Assembly (NCBI GenBank): GCA_030062745.1 | Contig: CP099839.1 | Coordinates: forward strand, 14,864,044 to 14,928,043 | DNA: 64,000 bases | From: Capitulum mitella | Lineage: Eukaryota; Arthropoda; Thecostraca; Pollicipedomorpha; Pollicipedidae | Direction of reading: 5' to 3' | Part shown: piece after piece, positions 33,071 to 45,066 of the stretch | How the letters are laid out: each line of letters opens with the position of its first letter | Numbering within the stretch: position 1 is the stretch's first letter | Notes under the pieces: model-generated | What the model saw: only the letters and a program-made list of their open reading frames with translations | Database searches by the model: none | What the model was told of the DNA's origin: nothing | Translations under genes and position numbers: made by a program

Positions 33071-33694
33071 GCAAGAATATCACCATGTCCATGTAGAGTT
33101 GCACTGCTTGCTGCTGCTAAATGTGGATGGCTTGCATGTGCCACTTTCCTTGTCATCCTGATTTTCCTGTTTGCAGTGAACATTCCATCAGACAGCATTT
33201 CTTGCAATTGCATATGGTTCCAAGGATATAAAAATAAGATGTATTGTGAAAAGGGGAAATACTAAATTGATAAGGGTAATGGTTGAAGAAAGGGGTTTGG
33301 CTGTTTAATGAATATTAATGAAATCGAAATATTCACATTGAAGACTTCTTATAAAATCCTTTGTGTCTCACATCCTTAGGCCAATTCTATTATGTATGTC
33401 CCAATTATTGCTATTATTTTCACTGATTTTTATTTTTGTAATATGACAGGACTAGTACTAAATTCTTCCCAAGGAACCATGTATTGGTAGAATTTGCTTG
33501 GTCACTGCAAATTCCTGGATTTTTTCCTTTTTCTATCCAAGCTGGAAAGAGATGTAATGTTCACATGAAAACATTTCCTGTGCTGAGCATAAGCTTTACA
33601 TATTCATGAATGGTGCTTTCTCACTATCGTACTACTTTGTTGATGTCATCCTGCAGTTTTTTTCAGATAAATATCTACCCTGCTGCACTGAAAC

Positions 33695-33709
33695 ATGACA
33701 TCTGAATAA
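33695..33709 (+). promoter_or_regulatory. Four-codon upstream ORF overlapping the MYO19 start
   Basis: ATGACATCTGAATAA lies in the MYO19 leader. Its stop overlaps the predicted start as TAATG, a stop-start arrangement that could allow re-initiation. Whether the transcript begins upstream of it depends on the inferred acceptor at 33,666. Confidence 0.5.
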
Positions 33710-36642
33710 TGCAGCTTCAAATGGAGTACTCAGACCTTGGCAAACTGCCATGCATCTCAGAGGACTATATTGTCACTTACCTGAAGAACAGGCTTATTTC
33801 CAAGATTATCTTCACATGGGCTGGCTCCAACCTCATTGCGGTAAATCCATTTGAAGATGTTGGTACCTTTGAGGATCCTGAGCTGGACCAACAGATACAA
33901 CAACTTGACAGGATATGCCTGCCACTACCAGCCCATGTGCATTCTGTTGCTCAGAGGGCACACCATGGACTGCTGGATGGGGCTGATCAGGCAGTTGTTA
34001 TCAGCGGAGAGAGCGGTGCTGGCAAGACCTTCTCCGCACATCGGGTGCTGCATTACCTAGTGCGACTGGAGGAGAGGTCTGGCCGCGGTGCTGGCCATGC
34101 CATGGAACAGAAGCTGAACGTCTCCAACCCAATGCTCGAGGCGTTTGGCAACGCCCGGACGACCAACAATGGCAACAGCAGCCGGTTCTGCAAGCTGTTT
34201 CGGCTGTCGTACGCGGCCGGCCGGCTCTGCGGCGGCTCGGTGCACACCTGCCTCTTCGAGAAGACGCGCGTCACGTGGCAGTCGGCCGGCGAGCGCGGCT
34301 TCCACATCTTCTACCAGCTGCTGGCCGGCCTGCCGGCGGCCTCGCTGCACACGCTCGGCCTGGAGCGGCACGCCGCGCTGGCTCCGCTGTCCGGCCGGCC
34401 GAGCGCCGCCGACGCGGCCGACTTCGCCGTCACGGAGGCGGCCATGTCGGAGCTGGGTCTGGACGGCGGCCAGCGGACGGCCGTGTTCTCCGTGCTGGCG
34501 GCGCTGCTGCATCTCGGCCGGCTGACGGTCGTGCCGCACGGTGACCGGTTCTGGGTGGACAACGACGCGCCGCTGCTGGCCGCCTGCCGGCTGCTGGGTT
34601 TGTCGGCCCCGGCGCTGGCCGAGACGCTAACCGTGCAGCAGCTGGTGGCCGGCCGGGGCAGCGTGGTGCGCCGGCCGTGCGCCTCCGCCGTCGAGGTACT
34701 CGCCCGCCGCGATTGTCTGGCGCGCGAGCTGTACGACGGCCTCTTCCGCTGGCTGGTCGACTGGATCAACGGCCAGATCGCGCCGGCCGGCGCCGCGCCG
34801 CGCGCGCTCTCACTGGTCGACATCTCCGGCTTCGAGAGTCTCGAGTGCAACAGCCTGGAGCAGCTGTGCATCAACTACGCCAACGAGCGGCTGCAGCAGT
34901 TCTTCCTGCGCTCGTTTCTGCGCCAGCTGGAGGCGGCATTCTTGGAGGAGGGCCTGCTCGGGGCGCCGCTGCAGTACCCGGACAACGGGCCGCTACTGGC
35001 TGCCCTGGACGGGCCGGCGCCATCCGTGTTCGGCGCAGTGGACGAGGCCAGCGGACTGCGCCAGCCGGTGCCGGCCGACCGGCTGAGCGCCGCGCTGCAG
35101 CGCGCGCCGTGCGCGGCGGCCGGCGCCGGCGGCGCGCACACCTTCACTGTGCGCCACTTTTGCGGCCCGGTCACCTACGACGCGCGCCGGTTGGTCGACA
35201 AGAACCGCGACCGCGTCGACCCGTGCCTGCGCGCGCTGCTGGCGGCCAGCTCCTCGCCGCTGGTCGGCCAGCTGCCGGCGCCGGCCGAGCCGCTCGGCAC
35301 GCCGAGCGGCGCCCGGCGCCGGCACACGGTGCTGGCGCGCCTGCAGCTGACCGTCGGCACCCTGCTGCGGCGGCTGGCCGGCGCCGACGTGCAGTACGTG
35401 CGCTGCGTGCGGCCGAACGGCGTAGGCCGGCCGCGGCTGGTGTCGGACGGCTACCTGGGCCGGCAGCTGCGCGCCGCCGGCGTGGTGGCTACGGCCCGGC
35501 TCAGCGCCGCCGGCTTCCCGTTCCGCCTGACGCCGGCCGAATTTGCCGCCCGGTTTCCGGCCCTGCTGCCGCCGGCCGCGCGCGCCGCCCACGAACCGCC
35601 GCCCCGCCAGCTGCTGCAGCAGGTACGACGACGCTTAGATGGCGTCCTAGCTGGCGCGCTTTGGTCCGTGTTGTTTAGACTTCGATTTTTCGTCCCTATT
35701 TTGTTGCGGTATGATGCAAATGCTTTAGTGCGGACAGCTTGGTAAACATTGTCTCACTGCGTACATGATTCCTTTTCGAACATGTGTTGTTTTAAATTCA
35801 TTTTTGCATTTTTCCACGATAACCCAATGCATTTGCCGGACGTGCTTTGTTCTGTGCTTCAGACGGTCGACGGCTGGCTGCCGGACGACGCCTCTGTCCG
35901 GGTCGGTACCGGTCACGTGTTCCTGACGCAGCGCGCCTGGTACCGGCTCGGTGGCCTGTGCCAGCTGCGGCGGCGCGGCGCCGCCGCTCGGCTGCAGCGG
36001 GTCTGGCGGCGCCGCCGCCGGCAGCGGGCGGCCGCCATCCTGCAGCGCTGCGTCCGCTCCTGGCTGGCCCGGCGCCGCCTGAGCACCGCGCGACTCCAGC
36101 GCCGCCGAGCGGCGGCCGTCATCCAGCGGCGGGTCCGCCAGTGGTTGGCCACCAGGAGGCGTCACCGAGCTGCAGCCTTCATCCAGCGGCGGGCCCGCCA
36201 GTGGCTGGCCACCAAGAGGCGCCACCGGGCGGCGGCCGTCATCCAGCGGGCGTACCGGCGTCACGCGCTGCGCCAGCGCCGGCGGTTCCGTCACGTGACG
36301 GTGGAGCGGCGCCGGCGCGGCCCGGGCCGCGGCGCCTGGAGCCCGGTCTCGGACGGCGACTCGGGCGTCAGCTGCCGCAGCTCGCCGTCAGAGGGCGGCG
36401 GCTGGGGCGCGCCGCGCCGCGCCGAGACGCCGCGCGAACGGCTGTCTCAGGGCATCAGAGACGTCCCGCGGACAGCCGAGTCGCTGCTGTTGGACAGGGC
36501 GCTGTTTTGGAAGCGAGGGATCGCCTCGCTGCGGCATGTGTTTGATGTTCCGCTTAGGTTTCATACGCGGAAAACGTGTTTGCCGTATTCGTCGGAGCTG
36601 CCACGTCTTCTCGTTCCGCTGGGGTTGCTGGATCTTCTGTGA
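33709..36642 (+). CDS. MYO19: Myosin-XIX, mitochondrial motor
   Basis: Class XIX myosins move or anchor mitochondria on actin. Two coding exons, 33709-35622 and 35863-36642, join in phase to 897 residues (human 970). The P-loop GESGAGKT is at residues 100-107, switch I NNGNSSRFCK at 153-162, switch II DISGFES at 371-377, and the actin-binding end YVRCVRPNG near 563. About five IQ motifs follow (roughly 675-785). The C-terminus (VPLRFHTRKTCLPYSSELPR) resembles the mitochondria-binding tail of human MYO19, which is why class XIX is preferred over other unconventional myosins. The Gly that normally follows SSRF is Cys here. A second in-frame ATG at 33,721 is an alternative start. The first ~290 bp are CpG-poor; the rest is extremely GC-rich in the same exon. 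Confidence 0.88.
36105..36262 (+). repeat. 69 bp coding repeat in the IQ region of MYO19
   Basis: Two near-identical 69 bp units encode AAAVIQRRVRQWLATRRRH and AAAFIQRRARQWLATKRRH, followed by a partial third (AAAVIQRAYRR). The 23-residue period equals the usual IQ spacing, so the duplication added calmodulin-type sites without breaking the frame. Confidence 0.85.
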
Positions 36643-38700
36643 CCGCTACCTTCATGGGCGTTTGCTGCATTAATCGGGACGTACATCTGCATTGGTTCAA
36701 AGGGCTTGCTGTGCCTTGGAAGACGCCTTCTCCACTTTAATTGTAATTGTCGGCGAAAGAAGTGTACGGTGTGTGTGAGCCCTACGCACTCGTAATGTGT
36801 AAGCTTTGTGTTACGTTCACGCTGATACGGCGTGATTCAGATGCCTCGTGATGGGGCATTTCGCCTCCCATTTGACCTCCGCCGACCACGAGTTGGTGCT
36901 GCGTCCCGCTCATTTCCTTGCTGATGGCAGGCCTGGCTGTATTAATTTGATTAGGATGATCAGTGGATCATCAGTGCCACTGTGGCACTGGTGGGGGCAC
37001 TGACGACCAGTGGATCAGATGACCGGTGCCGACCTTCACAGTATGTTACTGTTGGCGTTATCTGTGCTTGGTGCTACGGGTGAGTAAGGCTTGCTTCAAC
37101 GCAGTTAATCTGTGGCGACCTGAGCTGACGGTTGAGCAAGGTACGCACTGATTCCAGATTGTGTGACGCTGTTTCGCTATGTGACAGTCCAAAACTAGCG
37201 TGCTCGTGCAATGTGATTTTAGCGTGCTGTCGCACGAGAAGGTTGTGGTGGGCTGGGTACCTGTCTCGCATTGTGCAATTTACCGCTGGTTCATGGTATA
37301 ATAAAGTGGCATTAGCCGGTAGGTAACATCAACGTCGTCAGTTGGTCGGAAATACGTGGCACAGACGCCTGACGATCACGTGACAGCACCTGCGGCGCCC
37401 GTCACTTGAGCGGCTTATCAAATGTATCGCAGCGTTCTGTGTAGCAATGAAAAACATGTTCGACACGTATTACGTATCACGTAAAAACACGTATCAAAAC
37501 ACGTTCAGCACCGTTCTTCACTCCCTGACCCAACCTCAGTTCTTCACTTGTCGCACATAGAAGAGAAATAGCAACTGGTACCATAAATACTCCTAAGTTC
37601 CCGCCATCGCCGCACCTACAGTTCATTTCCTGTATACGACACCCGTACATTCCAGGCCAAGCTTAAGACGCGTGATCGAGAGCAGAAAACTTCCCAGTTC
37701 GAGAAATTCGCGTAAACGAGACGAAAATGAGAACTCATTGCAGTGCACCGCGAAAAAGTTGACAAAATCGCCCAGCCACTGCGTTAGCACCTTGAGGATA
37801 TTGTCAGGAAGAACCACGTGTATTCAACGTACTTTCAAAGACGTGGGCGAGGGAGGCACTGACAGGGGGCTTACAATGGACGCATTGGGAAAGCAAGGCT
37901 TGGACACCGAAAAATACATTCTTATACTGTTAAAATATTGTGGAAATGGAAATTGAGCGTGTATCGCTACAACACGTTATTAACTCACCCTAAATGACCT
38001 GCAAACGCTAAGAGCACGAAACAATTCAAAAATGTAATACGTTAAAGCCCGCGCAGCCATGAACTGCGACACATATATACCGAGCAGACGTCCCCCCCCC
38101 CCACCCACCCGTTACAAACCAGTGCAATATCGCCGCAAAGTTACACCGTATAATTGGTTTGAGCCATGCCATCCGCCACGCCATCATGCCATCGCTTAAT
38201 CTATCAAATGGTACAACGATCTCAGAAAATATCGATGAACATATAGCAATAGCGCGACAATGCATACAAAGTAATATGGGACAAAACCTAACGTAATTTG
38301 TCTGTTGGGAACCGAAATACAAGACAGCTAACTCTCGTTCACAATGATTTGCCACAGTGCTCTTTCTAGACATATATGCAAAACATACAGACCGATGCCG
38401 TCCGACCACAGGGATACGTTCATAAAAAGGCAGCGACCAGGCAGTACAAAATAACCCGGTGCGTACTGTAATCACCGGAACACCCGTCGCACGCCTTTGA
38501 GCAGGCCACCCGCCGGTGAGTGGCCTTCTGCGCGCTCTGTGTAAGGCACCGTTCACCGACCGCAGACGCGCTCTGGTGCTGCGGCCGGTCAGGTCGGCTC
38601 AGATTTCAGCTGGGCGGGCCACGGCCGGCCGGAACGTCGGCACACGCCCGGCCGCCCGCACACCCGCAGTCTGGACGGCAGCGACGGCGACATCGGTCTC
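36643..38700. other. Convergent intergenic region MYO19/PPM1H
   Basis: No coding exon is recognised. An AATAAA at 37,300-37,305 is the first such signal downstream of MYO19 and could serve its 3' end. A C-run at 38,092-38,102 and otherwise unique-looking sequence fill the rest. Confidence 0.45.
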
Positions 38701-38715
38701 GAGATGCCCTCTGAG

Positions 38716-39255
38716 CTAGCTCCCGGCCGGAGACGGGGAGTCTGCGAGGCTGGGGAGGAACGAGGCAGGGACAGACGGCCCCACCGGCTCCGACCAGGCA
38801 GGGGGAATCTGAGGCAGTGTGGTCTGACTTGACGTGGGAACCTGGTCTACAACTACGGCCACAGCTGGACCGGACGTGACAGGCGCGGTCTGACCCGAGG
38901 CGGAGACGCTCTGGCTCGGCCGCGGATCGCCGGTCCGTTCTGGGTCGGCAGCAGGGGCAGCCGGACCAGACGGCGAACTGGAGACCGTCCCCGCCGGACC
39001 GGGAGGGACCGCCTGCCCGGCCGCGGGGCGGACCGCCTGACGAGACGGCGGCTGATGGTCCGGCGTCCCCGGCACGCCGTTCACCGTCGTCACGGGAGCC
39101 GCCTCCGGTCCGGCCGGGACTTCTCCGTGCGGGGGACCCAGGTGTCCGTTCAGCACGGGGCCCGGGACGACGGCCGGCTGTTCCGACACACCGTTCACCG
39201 CGGCAAGCACGGCTGGGGACGGCCGCTCGTTCTCCGCCTGTGAACGCACGTTCAT
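38716..39255 (-). other. Pro/Ser/Val-rich open frame, possible extra exon
   Basis: This is a 179-codon open frame just downstream of the PPM1H stop. It has internal near-repeats (AVNGVSE, TVNGVPG, VLNGHLG) and many Pro, Ser, Ala and Thr residues, more protein-like than most chance frames here. An acceptor-like TTCACAG lies just inside it (about 39,240). I found no good donor in PPM1H exon 8 that would join it, so it may be an alternative terminal exon, an unrelated gene part or a chance GC-rich frame. Confidence 0.3.
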
Positions 39256-39286
39256 CGAGTCACCAACAGCCGTCCTCTGTCGGCAA

Positions 39287-42200
39287 TCACACTACATCGG
39301 CGCGGTTTAAGCATATGTGCTGTGGAAATCGTCCCACTCTGCCGCGTAAAACACGGAGTGAACGTGCCTTCCACAGCAGGTGCTCCTCCCTGTAGGCCAG
39401 CAGCGGGATGACAAAAACGCTGATGTCGTCCACGGTGGCCGGGGCGCCGTCGGCCATACGCCAGTGTCGGTCCTGCAGCTTACCGCGTGCCGCCATCACC
39501 AGCTCCTGAGCGGCCGACGTACACCTGAAAGGACAAACAGGACCAGTCAGTCAAAATCACATGGTGTCAGACTTTCGAGGCGTTCCCATCGACTGCCGTC
39601 GCCGCTGTCGAAAAGACTCGTTTCTTTCCCGTGCGTCCACTGACGCCCCAATATCGAGTCATTTGCTCTGCAGCTCCGACTCACAAATTTAAGTTCGTTT
39701 CACTCGACACAAAATGAGATGAACTTCGCTCCGGCACTATCTACGAGAGGTGCAATGTTTATAGTTCTACGCGGATCCGACAAGACCGACAGTACCTGTA
39801 TCTCTTCATGGTCTCGTCCTCGACTGGGAACTGGCTGAGCGCACGCTCCACCAGTTCAGCCACCCTCTGGTTGCAGGTGACGTCCCAAAGGCCGTCGGTG
39901 GCCATCACCAGGACGTCTGATGCCGTTACCTGGTCCTCCTCCAGGTCAATCACCAACACCTGACACAGGGACCATCATCAGAACAGAGTCATCTGATTAC
40001 CCTCCAGATCCCAGATCAACACCTGACACAGGGACCATCATCAGAACAGAGTCACCTGATTACCTTCCAGATCCCAAATCAACACCTGACACAGGGACCA
40101 TCATCAGAACAGAGTCACCTGATTACCTTCCAGATCCCAGATCAACACCTGACACAGGGACCATCTTCAGAACAGAGTCACCTGATTACCTTCCAGATCC
40201 CAAATCAACACGACACAGGGACCATCATCAGAACAGCGCTGATACCTTCACATCCCAGATCAACACCTGACACAGGGACCATCATCAGAACAGAGTCACC
40301 TGATTACCTTCCAGATCCCAGATCAACACCTGACACAGGGACCATCATCAGAACAGAGTCACCTGATTACCTTCCAGATCCCAGATCAACACCTGATACA
40401 GGGACCGTCATCAGAACAGAGTCACCTGATTACATTCTAGATCCCAGATCAACACCTGACACAGGGGCCATCATCAGAACAGAGTCACCTGATTACCTTC
40501 CAGATCCCAAATCAACACCTGACACAGGGACCATCATCAGAACAGTGTCGGCTGATTACCTTTCAGATCCCAGATCAACAACTGACACAGGGACCGTCAT
40601 TAGAACAGAGTCACCTGATTACCTTCCAGATCCCAGATCAACACCTGACACAGGGACCATCATCAGAACAGAGTCACGTGATTACCTCCTAGATCCCAGA
40701 TCAACACCTGACATATGGACCCTCATCAGAACAGAGTCGCCTGATCTTCATCAGCCAATTATATCAATACCTGGCACGAGGACCATCATAGCAACTACAT
40801 CTAATCACATTCCACACCCAGTATCAAAGAATGAACAGCGTTCATCTCCAGTACAGCATGACGAATCCCTCTCCCGAGCAGCCACCAGCAGATGAACGGG
40901 GGAAAAGCAAATCAGCTGACAAAACAACACAGGCCATCCTCATATATGTCCACATTGAAGACACATCGCGCAATAAGGGAAACATTCGACGACAGAACGC
41001 AAACGGAACAAGACAACCCACCACAAAGTGTAGACCATAGGGTGTACAAATCCTTAGTCATTTTCTGAAGACGCAATGGATTTCGTGAAGAGAACGCAAA
41101 AACAAGTCCCGATAAACCTTGCGCATGCAAAAGCAAAGCACCAATTGCGTCTGGCACTGCCGGCCAGCTGCGGCGGGCCACAGCGTGCGCGCCTACCTCG
41201 GGCTGCGACAGCAGGAACGGCTTGACGAGCACGTTGGTGTTCTGGGCGCGCAGGCCGTGGTCGCCGAAGCCGCGGGTCACGCCGATCGTGGCGCACACCC
41301 GACTCTGCCGACAGGGCCACCGCCAGCCGTCACACGGGCCACGGCCAGCCGTCACACGGGCCACCCCCCGCCGTCACACGGGCCACCCCCAGCCGTCACA
41401 CGGGGCACCGCCAGCCGTCACAAGGGCCACCACCAGCCGTCACAAGGGCCATCGCCAGCTGTCACAAGGGCCAACGCCAATCGTCACAAGGGCCACCCTC
41501 AGCCGTCACACGACGACTCGGGCACGGGGAGAGGCACCATAGCAGATGGTAGTCTGCCACAGTGCAGATGGAACATCTGCTCCGTTAGCTCTCAACGTAG
41601 CAGATGAAACATCGCACAGCTGGCCGCGGTGAACTCAGCAATTCATCACCCAGCACAGCAATCTTCCAACACAAACGAATCGCCGCAAGCCACCGTCAAA
41701 TATCCCGACACGATTACCCTAAAGGAAAGCAGTAGTCTAACAGTTCTTACTGATCAGTTTTTGGAGAGCATTAACCACAATCGAAGCTATCGCATCGAAG
41801 CCATCGCATCACAATCCCAATCGAGTCACGTTACGCCTCCAAAACCTGCTCTGACCGCACAGGCCCGGCTCAAGGGATAAGGAGCGCCCTGCTGTTCAGC
41901 CACACGGCACACTGACCCGCTTCCCCTCGCCGCACACCACCGGGAACTTGACGTCCTCCTCGGTAACGGTCTTGTAGGCCCAGCCGGTCATGTGGGCGTC
42001 TCGGTAGAGCAGCCTCTTGCCGAGGTCGCGCCGGCTGACGCGGCGACAGAAGTCCAGGTGGGTGAACTCGCCGCCCAGCAGCGCCGGCTGTCGGCTGGCC
42101 TGCAGAGGACCGGACATCGGCCGTCACGGCCGAGCACCGCCGTCACGTGACGTGCTCTGATTGTGGTCAGAATACGCGTCTGCCCTGACCACAGGCTGCC

Positions 42201-45066
42201 TTCACGAGCACACAGCAATGAGCCATTCAACAGCCAACAAAGGCTAACTAGAGCTTGGTCAGTGGTCATGTACAGTAGTGTAATACGAAGGTCATTCCAC
42301 TTTTCATTCGGGTAAAGGAAAACAGCTCCGCGACAGGCTGTCCAGCAGCTACAATGCTCCATACTATTATCAATGAGCTTTTGCATGTGCTGCCTCTCTA
42401 TCTGTTGTTACTCAGGTCCATGAAAAAACAAGTTAACATCACAGCATTAACAAAATTCTACATTTTGTGGCTGACGACGTCGTGTCCCGGCACAAATTGA
42501 GTTTTTCCGGACAAAACGAGAAATAACATAGATTTGCTACATATATCGCAATTTTCTGGAAAACGACAGTTGGCCGGAATTAAGCATAACTGTGAAGATG
42601 GTTGTTTGAAATTATTAAACAGATGTCAAGGACGACGCTGGCTGGTGGCCAATGACTGGCTGGCTGGGTGGTTACCACCACTGACCAGCTGGGTGGTACC
42701 CATCATTCAGACCCCGTTACCACCATTGACCGGCTGTGGCCCCGTCACTCGGACCCAGTTACCGCCACTGACCAGCTGCCGGACGCGCTGCCGCTCCGTC
42801 TCGGGCGTGAAGTCGTGCGACGCGACGATGGCGCGGCCGCGGCGGCAGACGATGGCGCGCGAGTCGCCCGCGTTCGCCACGTACAGTCGCCCCAGCAGGA
42901 AGAGCGCGACCAGTGCCGTACAGCCGCCGCGCATGTCGTACTTGCGCCGGTCCTCCGCTATCAGCGCGTCCTGACGAGAACGGGACAACGACCGGAACGT
43001 GACAGACAAACACCCGACACCAAACATACGACTCAGGATGGAAAATGTGGCGAACCGATGGTGAAAAATACAGCACTCATGTATTGCTGGTTGTTAGAAT
43101 TCGGTTTATCAAACCACATGATTAGTACTTCATTAAACAACGTCATAATTTTACACAATGCCTCATAATGTTAAGAAGTGAGAAGAGCACCTGTGCGTGA
43201 AGAAAACGAGACTTCACTGAAAATGGCTTTGTATGATTCAGCCTCAACAAAAAGCCAGTCCTCAACAATTGTGTTCAGATTCTCGGCGGTCCGCGCGGTA
43301 CCGCTGATGCACCAGACGAGGCACGGGTGAGCTTCCCGCCGGCAGCGGCGGCAACAGCACGACCGCCCCGTGGCCGTCCCACTGACCATGTCATTGAAGG
43401 CCGCCTCCAGGGCGCCGGTAACCAGCTTGTTGACAGAGAGCTCGTCGGAGGGGATCCAGAGGAAGGCGGGCCGGCTGCGGTCCGTCTCCGTCGGCTCCGG
43501 CGGCAGCAGATGGTCGATCACGTCCACCAGCTTCTCCTGCAGCAGTCGGACGTCGCGTCGTCGGCTGGCCGCATGGTGACGGAGGGACGGGACAGGACCG
43601 GTCACAAGAACGACGACCCAGGGACGGGACAGGACCGGTCACAAGAACGACGACCCAGGGACGGGACAGGACCGGTCACAAGAACGACGACCCGGGGACG
43701 GGACAGGACCGGTCACAAGAACGACGACCCGGGGACGGGACAGGACAAATCACAAGAACAACCTGGGGAAGGGACAGGGCCAGTCACAAGAACGGCTCCG
43801 ACAGGGCAGAACAAAGCAGACCATAAAGATGGCCACACAGAGACAGGACAAAGCTGGTCACAAGCACGGCGACACTGTGACAGGGTGTCGACGGTCACAA
43901 AAACAATGGCTACCATTCTTTTGTCTTGTGGGCAGGATGGGGTAAAACAGCGACATATACAAGGGGAGCACCAGTCACAATGAAAGACAGTCCTGCAGAC
44001 AGCTCACCAATGGCCACTAACTGCACAACAGGAGCTGAGTCATGCACAACACTAATGACACAAGCTAGGCATGAGGCATCCTGATTCTGACAAACATGGA
44101 CCACAACCAGTCATAATCAGTGGCAGCTTACTGGATCACCATCATGCTCCCAGAAAACCCCTTCAAGCCATGCCATGTTCCTCAATCTGAACTGCAGCCT
44201 GCCTTGGGCTGTCAGTGTCTTACATGGACAATGTGATGCAGCTGGTTGGCAGCGGCTGTGGCGGCACCGTGGCCAGCGTGACCGTCGAACATTCCAAAGT
44301 AGTAGTACCGGACGCCGCGACCTGCTGGCTGGTCACCTGCACCGGCTGCCTCCCCTGGTCTAGTGCTGGTCTGGTGCAGCATGCCCACATGGATGCATGC
44401 ATTGTCTTCATTCCGCTTGCTCTTTCCAGCATTGACAGCCCTAGGGCATATTTGGTGACCTGACATTACCGTCCAAAAAGTGATGCAATTCTACCTACTT
44501 TGTGGTGAGAACATTAATGAGTGATGTTCATGTCAAAAAACATAGGATCTTATAATGGCTGGGTTTCACCTTTCTACATTTTAAGCCATAGCACGCAGTC
44601 AAATCCCTTACGCATCAGAAGTGTATGTGATGTATTTCAGATGCAAGATTCACTCAAGTATATGATGCACGATATTCGTAGAAAGGTAACAAAAAAACTG
44701 GCAACATCTAGTCACTGTTAAACAGTAATCATGTCACTAACCACTCCATAATACCACCTCTATCACTAACCCTTTTGCAATAAAGAAGATCTTAAGAATC
44801 AGAACTGATTCAATCTGACAGTACACTCACTCAGCATAGCCTGACATCCAGGGCATTCTGCTGACATCCCGTGGCACCATGATGGGCCGTATGGTGCGGT
44901 CGCCAGCCACCTGAGCCTCATCCTCAGAAGTCAGGTGCAGAAACTGAGGACGGCTATATGGAAACTTTGGGGCTCGATGCTCTGAGAGCTCCCTCAGATT
45001 TGAAGTCTGTCCATCATCCCAGCTTCCAACAGCACTGTAGATGGCTGATTTGAACTTGTTCAACAT
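39287..45066 (-). CDS. PPM1H: PPM1H-type protein phosphatase (PP2C family)
   Basis: This is a metal-dependent Ser/Thr phosphatase of the PPM1H/J/M group; vertebrate PPM1H dephosphorylates Rab GTPases. Eight exons join in phase to 497 residues (human PPM1H 514): 44831-45066, 44224-44440, 43387-43536, 42773-42970, 41917-42099, 41197-41304, 39796-39959 and 39287-39524. Metal-binding and catalytic motifs are intact: RNED (about 88-91), FDGHAG (about 130-135), GGCTAL and YVANAGDSRA in exon 4, FTPETERQR, MTGWAYKT in exon 5, GVTRGFGDH in exon 6, ATDGLWD (about 384-390) and DDISVFVIPL near the end. The N-terminus MLNKFKSAIYS and the FPYSRPQFL motif match PPM1H best, but PPM1J or PPM1M orthology is not excluded. 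The start exon begins at an acceptor (exon start 45081), so a 5' UTR exon lies to the right. Confidence 0.92.
39959..40760. repeat. 63 bp minisatellite carrying the PPM1H exon 7 acceptor
   Basis: On the minus strand each unit contains CCCTGTGTCAG followed by GTGTTGATCTGGGATCTGGA, a diverged copy of the exon 7 start. About 13 junctions lie at 63 bp spacing from 39959 to 40707, with one shortened unit near 40,211. The copied frame reads VLIWDLEGNQVTLF then stop, against VLVIDLEEDQVT in the real exon. Confidence 0.95.
41308..41515. repeat. ~21 bp repeat beside the PPM1H exon 6 acceptor
   Basis: About nine copies of a unit like GCCAGCCGTCACACGGGCCAC begin a few bases upstream (in transcript sense) of the acceptor of exon 6 at 41305-41307. 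Confidence 0.9.
42660..42790. repeat. Three copies of the PPM1H exon 4 donor
   Basis: TTACC(A/G)CCA(C/T)TGACC(A/G)GCTG occurs at about 42,672, 42,718 and 42,759. On the minus strand each is CAGCTG (or CCGGTC-type variant) followed by GTCAGTGG or GTCAATGG. The 42,759 copy is the real border (exon end 42,773). Confidence 0.8.
43584..43770. repeat. 37 bp minisatellite upstream of PPM1H exon 3
   Basis: GGGACGGGACAGGACCGGTC plus ACAAGAACGACGACCCA recurs at exact 37 bp steps (43584, 43621, 43658, 43695, 43732), with diverged copies to about 43,800. It begins about 45 bp from the exon 3 acceptor. Confidence 0.9.

Noticed and set aside
33709..36642. Muscle or class V myosin
   Set aside because: The short tail after the IQ motifs, the absence of coiled coil and the FHTRKTCLPY-type C-terminus fit class XIX better.
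39920..40895. Plus-strand frames with TPDTGTIIRTES repeats
   Set aside because: This is the antisense reading of the 63 bp junction array of PPM1H exon 7, not a gene.
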